Positions 55,941 to 64,000 of a stretch of DNA of 64,000 bases are shown one piece after another. The stretch is from assembly GCF_000281045.1 (NCBI RefSeq), contig NW_008246145.1, positions 81,760 to 145,759 on the forward strand, in the 5' to 3' direction. The DNA is from Saprolegnia diclina VS20. Taxonomy: Eukaryota; Oomycota; Saprolegniomycetes; Saprolegniales; Saprolegniaceae. A program made the translations under genes and the position numbers. Position 1 is the stretch's first letter. Each line of letters opens with the position of its first letter. The notes under the pieces were generated by a model. It ran no database searches. It was given only the letters and a program-made list of their open reading frames with translations, and was not told the DNA's origin.

Positions 55941-57915
55941 CTAAAACTCGGCAAAGTCAAAGTCGAGCTCGTCCGTAAGTGTCTTAATGACGAGGTCGTC
56001 CGGCGTATACGTGTAGTCGCGCGGGTGGTATCCTTGCTGCGGATAAAGACAGGACGAGTGGCGGAGCCCCATCTATTATCAAATATATGTCCTTAACCCT
56101 CTGCCCCACTAGACGCTGTACCACGAGTCGAAATCACTCACATTCATTGCGCCCTCCGACCCTTGCGGATGCTGTTGCTGTTGCTGTTGCGTCGGCGGCC
56201 GCGGCAGACTGTATGGGTCCATGTACCCGCCCTGGGACGGCGGCGGCGGCATGCCATAATGACCTCCCATGCCTAGTATCAAGGTATCAGGCGACAACCC
56301 TACCCGCAACCACGACCTACCCCAGTCGTTGACATTGCCGTTGCCAAGACCCGCCATGCCATCGAGCATCGACGACGTTGGGCCGTGGTGGTACTGCGAC
56401 GCATGGTGCATGGCTGTGAGCTTTTGGTCGGGCATCATGCTGTGGTGCTGCTGCAGATGCGGGTTCATGCCACTAGCCATATACGCATGAGCTCGATGCA
56501 AGAGACGTCATGGATCCCACACCTGTTGAGGGCGTGGCCGGCAGTGAGGCGGCGGTGGTGGTTGGCCCGGTCCGGGTTTTGCTTGAGCGACTTCCAGCGG
56601 ATTTTGACCGAATCCTCCGTGCGCCCGGGCAGCAGCTGCGAGATCTGCGACCACTTGTTGCCGAGCCGCGCCTGGGCGCTGAGAATGACCTTGTCTTCCT
56701 CGGCCGTGTACGGACCCTTGTTGATCGACGGGTCCAAGTGGTTGCGCCACCGCTCCCGGCACTGCTTGGGCGTCCGCCCCGGGATTTGGTCGGCGATTTG
56801 GCCCCAGTTGTTGCAGCTCTGCTTCACGAGCACCTCGAGGATCTTGTCTTCTTCGAACGACCAGTGGCCCTTCACGAGACCCGGCTTGAGCACCTTGCGC
56901 CAGCGCTGGAGACACTGCGCGTGGTTGCGACCAGGCACTCGCTCGGCGATCGCCTTCCAGTTCTTCTCGCCGTGCAGCTGGACGCTTTCCTTGAGCGCAT
57001 TGTCCTGGGCTTTGGTCCAGCGCTTCGTCGACGGCGCATCTTCGGGACTGATCTGCTTGACGGTATCAGCATGCGTCGGTTGAGCATGCACAGTCTACCT
57101 CGGGGACAGGCGGGAGGCCGCTGCCGTCGCTCGTCGTCGTCGAGGTCGATGTCGATGCGGCCGTGCTGCCGTCTTCTTGGTAGTCGTCGTCGTCGTCCTC
57201 ATCGTCGTCGTCGTCGTCGCCGTCGCCACTGCCTTCGTCATCGACACACGCCTTTTGCGCCGGCGCGGCTTCTCCCTTCAAGAGCTCCCAGTTGCTGTTG
57301 GGCCGCTCGCGCTTGGACCTAGCGTTGGTTCATGAGCAATATGGCAGACGCCAGTATGGTTGCGTACGTCAGCATGAGCAGCGAGTTGTTGTGCTCGAGG
57401 CCAAACGCCTCGTCGCCCGCCGGTTTGTGCAGCGAGTCTTCGAGGTCGCGGAGGCGGAGCTCGCTCTCGCCAATGTGCGCATTGTCGAGCATGTGCTGCA
57501 TCGAGTTGATGTCCTCCGATGTCACTTGCAGCAGCGACGACTGGCGCGAGTTGGTCCGTGCCAGCGGCGCCCTACACACGACTCATGAGCCTTTGCGTGG
57601 TCCAGCGTATCGTAGCTACCGGCCATCGGTCGGCGCCTGCGCCTTGAGCCGCTCAAACTTGAGGCGGAGGCTGTCGAGGAACTTCTTCTTCGCTGGGATC
57701 GTCGAGTCGGCCATCGCTTGGATCACGCGGAACTTCTTCTCTTCCTTGAGCTGCACGACGTACTTGGCGAGGTCGTTGGACTCTTCGGCCGTCAAGCCCG
57801 CGAGGCAGCGGAAGAAGGCCGAGGACGCGTCCGACGGCAGCGAGCTCAGCAGCGCGTTGAGCACGTCGCCAAAGCTCGCGTCGCCCGACGGGCTCTCTTC
57901 CTTGACGGTCGCCAT
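55941..57915 (-). CDS. Three-repeat MYB transcription factor
   Basis: Seven exons (57620-57915, 57368-57571, 57099-57318, 56523-57055, 56321-56472, 56142-56272, 55941-56072) add to 1668 nt, or 555 residues, with all junctions in frame. The N-terminal 180 residues are helical and Ser-rich, then an Asp-rich stretch (GDGDDDDDDEDDDDD). Three MYB repeats follow: RWTKAQDNALKESVQLHGEK, HWSFEEDKILEVLVKQSCNN and PYTAEEDKVILSAQARLGNK, with recognition helices CLQRWRKVL, CRERWRNHL and VKIRWKSL. In R3 the first tryptophan is Tyr, as is common. The C-terminus is Pro/Gln rich and ends in an acidic tail (LTDELDFDFAEF) likely to activate transcription. Three-repeat MYBs control cell-cycle or sporulation genes. 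Reading intron 2 as coding would create a false membrane tail. Confidence 0.93.
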
Positions 57916-58443
57916 GCGCTTGACTCGGTTAAATACAAATTGACTGCCTCTCCCACGACCATACCCACTTCAAGTACGCCCAGGCCCATACAAAAAGCAA
58001 GTCAACTCCCGTGTATACAACGACCAAGGTACGGGGACTTCCCTGGACGCGGCTGGGAGATCCCCTTGAAATAGAAGAGAGACCAACGCTGCGAAAGAGA
58101 CTCGGGCTTGATCATCGAGCTCATCACGGGTCAGCGTTATACGGCGTGTCGATACATATAAAAAGGTGCCTATTTGACGCGTCCTAGTTAGTCGATATGC
58201 ACGTAGCGATGGTCCGACGGGTAGCTTCATGGTAGTCGAATTTCTGGTGAAACGAGCGAAATAGCTCCATTGGCCATGGTTGACAGGACGACTTCGGTGC
58301 CACGAACGGCGCCGTCGATGGGATCCTCAGACGGGGACTGCTTCAATCCCGCGTGTCACGCGCGCATGCTTTTGCAACAGCGACGAGGACGAACCCAAGT
58401 ATTCCCAAGTGGGCGGATCATGACAACCGATGCGACGTTGTTT
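57916..58443. other. Intergenic region
   Basis: About 530 bp upstream of the MYB gene, holding its promoter. A weak minus-strand frame at 57970-58230 has no feature worth calling. One inverted CCAAT box lies near 58271. Confidence 0.4.
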
Positions 58444-58704
58444 TTAGGGAGTCGGCCTAGAAAGGCAAAGTGGGATCCACTTGCTGGCTCCTTGCCAACG
58501 CAGCAAGGCGTCGGTGCGCACGCCGCACCTCTCTCGCTCTAGCATTACAAAAGCGTGGACGATATTGTCTTCAATCGGCCATGTTCGCCGAGTCCTCTGC
58601 ATCTCGGCGGCGGAGAAGGAGCTGACGTCTTCGGGTGCGTTCGTGGCTACTACGACGCTCGCAACGACGACAGCCAACACAATCTTCCTATGGTAATAAC
58701 TCAT
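58444..58704 (-). CDS. Small secreted protein candidate
   Basis: The ATG at 58704 opens 86 codons without an intron. The N-terminus is a textbook signal peptide (MSYYHRKIVLAVVVASVVVA, cleavage likely after TNA). The mature part is short, with an Arg-rich patch (MQRTRRTWPIED) and two cysteines. No canonical RxLR-EER pair and no known fold are visible. Small secreted proteins of this sort are common in oomycetes and their role cannot be inferred. The plus-strand frame over the same bases lacks such features. Confidence 0.5.
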   Translation of the reverse strand: MSYYHRKIVLAVVVASVVVATNAPEDVSSFSAAEMQRTRRTWPIEDNIVHAFVMLERERCGVRTDALLRWQGASKWIPLCLSRPTP

Positions 58705-59033
58705 TTCAGCACAATCTCCTTACTGGCAGTCAAGGCGTCCGTGCAATGTATACGTGTGGCTGCACAGAGGCGCGCGTGGTCTCGCGCGCCTCGACGTTGG
58801 TCACGCGTTCGATCGACGGGTGGAACCTGCGTCAGCGTGCACGCCAGTCTCAGTTGGCGCCACAGTGGGAGTCAAGGCTACCACTACGCTAGGCGAGAAC
58901 CCGTTCGATATCGCTGCTGCTTCCTCCCATCACCCCACTTGGTGGCAAGCGTCTCGCAAAGTTGTATAGCCCACTTTGGGATCGTCGATGGCGAGTAACA
59001 CATGACAATGTGTACGTGTTATGTTGGCACTGA
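58705..59033. other. Intergenic region
   Basis: About 330 bp between the secreted-protein start and the stop of the PH-WW gene, which lies upstream on the same strand. No coding signal was seen. Confidence 0.45.
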
Positions 59034-62000
59034 CTAGTCGGACGCCCACCCGTCGGACGAGTCGTCGTCCCACTCGACGTCGCCGAGGTCCGTCTTGGGC
59101 TCAAACACCACGTTGGTGGGGCCACTCGGTGCCGATGCCGGTGTCGACGTCGGTGTGGCCGTCGGTGCCCTGGCACCACCGAGCCGCTCGCAGTGGCGGC
59201 ACCTACTCAACCCTGGAGTGCTGAACAGAGGAGCGACGAGGTCATACCGTCCGCTGTCCTGCACGAGGTCGACGCCCCAGCCAGCGCATGTCGCACACCG
59301 CGGCAGTGTCGTCGGCTCTTGCTTGGCCGGAGCCGGTCCGTACACCGACGGCGGCGCTTCGGGACCTACCATCGGTCCCGGCATCGGTCCCGGCATGCCA
59401 CCAAACATGCCGTAGCCGCCTTGCGGTGGCATCATCATCATGGGCGGCATCATCATCATGACCACCGGTGGCATATTCGGAAAGCCTGGCGCTTGCATCG
59501 CATAGCCCCCTGGAAACGGCGTCATTGGCGACGGCACGGGCGGTGACGGCACGGGCGTCGACGGTCGGACGGGTGTCGTCGGCGGGCTACACCGCCGCGA
59601 TACACCAACATGCGTAGCAAGGAGCTGACGTACTGGAGGATCGGACGGCGCGTGTGCGTATGTTTGGGCGGCTTGCGGTGCACAAAGGACGCGCACGCGT
59701 CACAGAGGTGCCGCTGGACGCACTCGAGACACTCCTGCGTCGCGCTCGCCGACTCGCAGCACTGGCAAAACGGCACTATGACGTCATATTGTCTTCTCCG
59801 CATACGACAATAGTGTGCATATTCCTACCCGACACGAGCGCCAGCGTATGGTTGAGCAGGGTACCATACCGCTCGTGCTGCGCGACCACGCACGCGTCAC
59901 AAAAGATGGTCGCGCACTCGAGACACCTAGCCCTGATCAAGACATGTCGCATGCTTGTGTAGGATGCTACCGCTGCGTGGGCGGCCCGGCCTTGCAGTGC
60001 GGGCAGATCGAGAGGTCTTGCGTGTCGACCTGTGGCGGCAGCAGCTCGGTCACGGGACGCGCAGATTTGACATCGAACGCGACAATCGCCGTGTCTATGT
60101 CGGCACTCGATGCATTGATACTTTTGAAACAACAAGGACGTACGCTGGGACGGCGGCGGGTCGGCGCGCGGGGACGGCGGCGCTTGCACCGGTGTGAGCT
60201 CGGCGGGCTTGATCCATACGCTTTTCTCCGTGACTGCGTTGTAGTAGTACGTGCGCCCGTCCGGTGCCGTGTGCTCCGACCACGCTTCGGGCTACGCAGA
60301 GCGCGTCACGACTGTCTCGTCGAGACCAAGGCATCCTACACTGTTGGGCAAGAGGGACGACGACGGTGGCGCGTCTGGCACGACCTAGACATCGAGTGGG
60401 TGGGTGGCGCCATCTAGATAAGTGGTTCTTACGTGGTCGACAACGGGTGTTGTCGCGGCGACAGCCTAGCCTCGCGCCAATGATCTATCGCTGCAGTTGA
60501 AAGCGTCGTACCTCGTTTGGACTGCTGCTGTCGTCGAGGACGTTGACTTTCTTGGTCGGTTTGGTCGACCGGCTGCGCTTGGTGGTTGCCACCGGTGCCT
60601 ATTCATATGCCGTCTTGTGAGTGTCGACACGACGCGTCGCGCACCGCAAGCGGCTCGTCGCTCGACGACGTCGACGCTTCGAGCACGGCTTTTTTCGACT
60701 TCATTTTTTGGATTTTTTTGGGAATCATTTTCTTGCGTGGCTTTTGCAGCGGCTAGAGAGCATAGCGCATTGGCGGTAGCGGCGTGGGACGGACGTACCA
60801 GTACAGATGCGACCGGTGGCGCTGGCTGCGACGGCGGGACGGGCGCCTTGCTCTTTTCGGCTTTTTTGCTTTTTTTCGCTTTTTTTGCTGGATTGGCTCG
60901 TTTGGCGCCGACCGGCTCGTGAACCTCATCGACCTACGCAGTGCTTGTATCTCATACATCGAATCGTGGTCGTGCTACTGGCGGCGTAGGAGCTACGTCG
61001 TTGCTTGTGTGGGTCACCGCAGCAGCTTCTTGCAGCACTTGGGCTTCGACGTCGCCCCACTCGTCCATGGGAAATGAAAAGGGATCCGCGTCCTTGTCCG
61101 CGTCCTTGTCCGCGTCCTTGTCCGCGTCCTTGTTGTTGGCCGTTGAGGCGGCTTGCGCCTGCTTCTTGAGCTCGAGCTCCCGCAGAAAGGCGTCGGTATC
61201 GTCCTCTTCCATCGCAAACAGACTGCCTTGTCGTTGCTGGCGCTTGAGCTACGTAGTTTCAATATATCAAGACAACAACAAACACCCAGTCGGTGGTACC
61301 CGAAGGCGTTCGGCTGTCGAGAGCGTCGGGTCCACCGCTTCGGTCGCGTCGACGGCGGTGTCAACAACGTCGTCGTTCGCACTGGGCGACCGATTGATGG
61401 GCTGCGGCCCCGCGCTACGCAGAGCGTGTCCTCACGGCGGCAGAGGAGCGATGCGACGTACCCAAGGAGCTTCTCAAGGGTCGACGCCATCGTCTTCTTC
61501 GTTGGCGCATCGTCCTCGCTGGTTTCATCTTCGAACCGAAGCTTCTTGGTCGACGGTGGTTTGGTGGCGGCTTCCTGCAGAGCGTTAGGTCGACAGCAAG
61601 GTGTCGTTGTACCGGCTGTGGCTCGACGGCAACGACCGCGGTCGGCTCGTCGTCGCTCATGACGACAGGTGCGTCATCGGGTGTCGGGCGCGATGCTGAC
61701 TCGTTGGGCTTCTTCTTGGACGACCGACGGCGGTCGAGGCCCGGCGAAGCGGTGACAGCAAGCGAGGCAACGACGACTGGCACCGGTACTTCGGGGTTGT
61801 CCCATCTACTCTCCCCGGTGCGCTAGTAGTACCGTCCATCATGAGCGCCATGCGACCCCTTCGTAGGACGAGGCAGGTCGTACCGCGTTGAAGTAGTAGA
61901 CTTGACCGTCTTCGGCTTCGTACGCCTTCCAGTCGCTCTGTGCATATCCGCATACGTGAAGCCGTCGTTGGGCGTTGTTGGTGGAGTACCTTGGGGCCTC

Positions 62001-62719
62001 TGGCAGCCTTTTCTTTGGCCTTCTTCTCTACAAGGCGCCGCGTCAACTCAGCGAGCGGACGAGCGACGTACTAGCTTTGAGGCGAAGGCTCTTGGAGCGC
62101 TGCAGCTCTTCGTGCTCTTGCTGCTCTGTCGCAATGCGCGCGCGGCGCTCGACCTCGGCTTGGCGAATCTACGCAGAGCAACGTCGTCGCGAGTCGTTGG
62201 AGTGAAAGCCCGTACCTTTTCCTGCTGCGCGACCTGCTCGAGGTACTGCAGCGCCTGACTCGCCTCCTTGCTCTCGGGATACAGCGATGCGAGCAAGAAG
62301 AGCTTCCATTGCCGGCGGTCGGCTTCCTTTGCCAGCACCAGCCATAGCGTCGTGACCTTCCCGGCCTTGCCGTCGTCGTCGTCGGACCCGCTCCCACGCA
62401 CCTCGCGCTGGCAGTCGACACGCAGCCCGACGTTCTCGGCGTCGACGCCCTTGAGCTTCTTGTCAATGAGCCACTCGTGCACGTGCAAAATGCGGTACAT
62501 CCGGTCTCGCTCCACGTCGGCGAGCAGGCCGCCAGCGAGGACTTGCAGCCGGCATGGCTTCCTATCGGGTCAGCGTGACGTGGCACGCTGTGGTGCAAAA
62601 GTCGTACAAGGTCTTTTGGCCGGCTTTGCGCCGAACGACGCCCTCGTAGTAGACGGCGAACGCGGGCGACGGCGCCGCGGCCTCGGACCCGCTCGCGCTG
62701 CCTTCGTCCGAATCGCTCA
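59034..62719 (-). CDS. Multidomain protein: PH-like, two WW domains, paired B-box-like fingers
   Basis: From the ATG at 62719 (MSDSDEGSASGSEAAAPSPA) about seventeen short introns join one frame of roughly 930 residues. Order: a PH-like domain (VYYEGVVRRKAGQKTLKPCR, RILHVHEWLIDKKL, WLVLAKEADRRQWKLFLLAS); a charged helix; WW domain 1 (DWKAYEAEDGQVYYFNARTG, SRWDNPEV, split by an intron); acidic and Lys-rich linkers; WW domain 2 (WSEHTAPDGRTYYYNAVTEK, SVWIKPAEL); then Cys/His fingers (ICPHCKAG, RCLECATIFCDACVVAQHER, FCQCCESASATQECLECVQR, HLCDACASFVHRK), similar to tandem B-boxes; a Pro/Met-rich region; a final CATC...CRHC pair; and an acidic tail ending SSDGWASD at 59034. It is probably an adaptor that binds lipids and proline-rich partners; the location is unknown. 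I recognise no named family with this order. Confidence 0.82.
61086..61133. repeat. 12-bp coding tandem repeat, four copies
   Basis: The unit CGCGTCCTTGTC repeats four times. On the minus strand it encodes repeated DADK units within the PH-WW gene, giving a charged helical linker. Identical copies suggest recent slippage, so the linker length may vary between strains. Confidence 0.85.
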
Positions 62720-62743
62720 TCCTCGCACTGGGATGATTTTTAG

Positions 62744-62820
62744 CCAATCCGCATCCGCATTGCCAATTGCACCTATCGGATTGGTGCATATCGCAGCAAT
62801 TATATCTCTTTTTAGCCAAT
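62744..62820. promoter_or_regulatory. CCAAT box cluster upstream of the PH-WW gene
   Basis: CCAAT occurs at 62744, 62763 and 62816 and its inverse ATTGG at 62780, all within 25-105 bp of the ATG at 62719. Two of them sit in the identical context TTAGCCAATCC. This is the densest such cluster in the window and probably marks the core promoter. Confidence 0.5.
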
Positions 62821-63251
62821 CCACGCTAGATTTCATGGCAGCGTTTGACACATACACTGGATCGATTCCAGTGTTTCCACCCAATGTCTTGTGAACGCGT
62901 CCTGACGAGCTCTCTAGCGATCGCAAGCGGCTCCCAGCACTGGAGGCTCCGTCATGTGCACGTCGTCGTCTTCACTGGACTGTCCATGGTACTAGCTATA
63001 TCGGCAATTCGCCAGTAGTGCGGGAGTGTTGAATTTACTGGCGCGCCGCATAGAAAAAGAGAGGGAAAAAATCCTGGATCCTATTTTATCATCATTTTAT
63101 TCCAGCGCCAGCGCCACGGGCTCTCCCCGGATTACGCAATCGTGGTAGCTTGATTACGTCATATCACTGGCTCCAGTAGTGTGCTTGTCCAATCAGAACG
63201 GGGCCGGATAAGCAACAACGCTGCCGGAAAAGCCAGATGCGCCGGCTCTGA
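62821..63251. other. Intergenic region
   Basis: About 430 bp between the CCAAT cluster and the next plus-strand ORF. CCAAT at about 63190 and ATTGG at about 63252 flank a GC-rich stretch. Around 63060-63100 there is an AT-rich patch. No gene was seen. Confidence 0.4.
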
Positions 63252-64000
63252 TTGGACAAAATGAAGGATTTTTACAAGGCCCGTCAAGGCCGCTCACAAG
63301 GCCACCAGGTATCGGTCCGCAATGGGCCGTGCTCGTGCACCCAAGAAGCTATCTCCCGCCCGGTACCGTGCACCCGTCCAAGAAGGAGCGTCGGATGCGC
63401 CTCGTCTACCCGAATGACCAGGACGTGTGCTTGGATTGCCGCAACCCCGCACTACTTTGCGACTAAGCTCAACCCGGCCAAGTACAAGTACGTCGCCAGC
63501 TATCTCTCGACTTGCGCCAATGGCATGCCTAGGAACATAATCCACAGACAAGGCGACAACACGCCACAAGTGCAGCTTCCGCAAGCGCAAGCGACTAGTG
63601 GGGACGACGCGTCGCAAGTGCAGCAGCCGCAAGCGCAAGCGACTACTCAAGCAGACGCGCCCGGCGCGATACCGTCGTACGTCTTACTCTCACTTTCGAT
63701 GCACTATCTCTTACGTGCTATGTGTAGAATGGTCGAGGATGCGCTCGTAGAAGGAGCGAGAGGGCACCCTGCCGTCTTCGTACGGTCCGCGCCCTAAAGA
63801 TCCTCTCGACGCAGCAAGTGGCCATCGTGGAAGTACACGCTGCCCGATGCGTCCTTGAGCCTTGGCTCGGTTCCAGACCCCGGCGCCTTTCTCTTTGGCG
63901 GCTGCGACGTCCACGTCTGGTGCCCGTTCACTTCCTACTCGCATCTCATCGACGTTGCCAATCGTGCCCGGCGTGCGGCAGCAAGTACCAACTCCGTAGC
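63252..64000 (+). pseudogene. Unresolved or degraded gene, running off the right edge
   Basis: Several plus-strand segments look coding but do not join cleanly. MKDFYKARQGRSQGHQ starts at about 63261; KKERRMRLVYPNDQDVCLDC follows in another frame; KLNPAKYK continues after an intron of 47 nt into a 45-nt duplicated stretch (TPQVQLPQAQATSGDD, SQVQQPQAQATTQADA); then EGTLPSSYGPRPKDPLDAAS and, one frame off, KWPSWKYTLPDASLSLGSVP and HVWCPFTSYSHLIDV. The frame changes around 63370-63470 and 63815 suggest either unrecognised introns or a decayed gene. The Cys pairs (CLDC, CPAC) hint at a zinc finger, as in transposon proteins, but this is unproven. Confidence 0.35.

Noticed and set aside
57319-57915. 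Separate two-exon gene for a tail-anchored 182-residue protein
   Set aside because: Using the gtacgc...gctag intron at 57319-57367 joins it in frame to the MYB exons and gives an exact 555-codon frame, so the hydrophobic tail is intronic in the main model.
59034-60400. B-box/WW region as a gene separate from the PH-WW part
   Set aside because: In-frame introns at about 60440-60510 and 60330-60375 link it to the upstream exons without a start codon in good context, so one gene is favoured.

Overview
This is a eukaryotic nuclear window, most likely from a stramenopile and probably an oomycete of the Saprolegniales type. The evidence is GC-rich coding sequence, very many short introns (mostly 40-60 nt, starting gtacg/gtatg/gtgag and ending tag), tightly packed genes on both strands, and gene types common in that group: a three-repeat MYB, short basic/coiled-coil bZIP-like proteins, solitary ankyrin proteins and Cys/His 'CLYH' fingers. 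The lineage is inferred from style, not from a search. Gene models for intron-rich loci were built by hand from splice consensus and reading-frame continuity; exon edges are approximate unless exact positions are given.

Left part (1-21.5 kb): the start of a minus-strand single-pass membrane protein cut by the window edge; an intronless 1734-residue membrane protein made of two homologous halves; a 13-exon EF-hand protein; a seven-helix GPR107/LUSTR-type protein; a 2-Cys peroxiredoxin; a 12-exon protein of unknown role; a small basic protein; an ankyrin protein; a Cys/His finger protein; and V-ATPase subunit G.

Middle part (21.5-39 kb): PAN3, the deadenylase regulator, with a PAM2 motif; ETF beta subunit; several weak small ORFs; two neighbouring bZIP-like coiled-coil proteins; and a long tryptophan-rich helical protein resembling SFI1/centrin-binding repeats.

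Right part (37-64 kb): the largest locus is TOR kinase (HEAT, FAT, FRB, PIKK kinase, FATC; about 11 kb, dozens of tiny introns). It is flanked by two paralogous E3 ligase genes of unusual build (N-terminal membrane helix, RanBP2 zinc finger, HECT domain) in inverted orientation, one divergent from the TOR promoter and one downstream. Then come a leucine-rich-repeat gene with an apparent frameshift, a three-repeat MYB factor, a small secreted-protein candidate, and a gene joining a PH-like domain, two WW domains, paired B-box-like zinc fingers and a Pro/Met-rich tail. The right edge holds a degraded or incompletely resolved ORF.

No rRNA, tRNA, CRISPR array or complete transposon was recognised. 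The most notable points are the TOR locus bracketed by HECT paralogs, palindromes in its divergent promoter, the PH-WW-WW-B-box architecture, and short motifs that recur in introns of unrelated genes.
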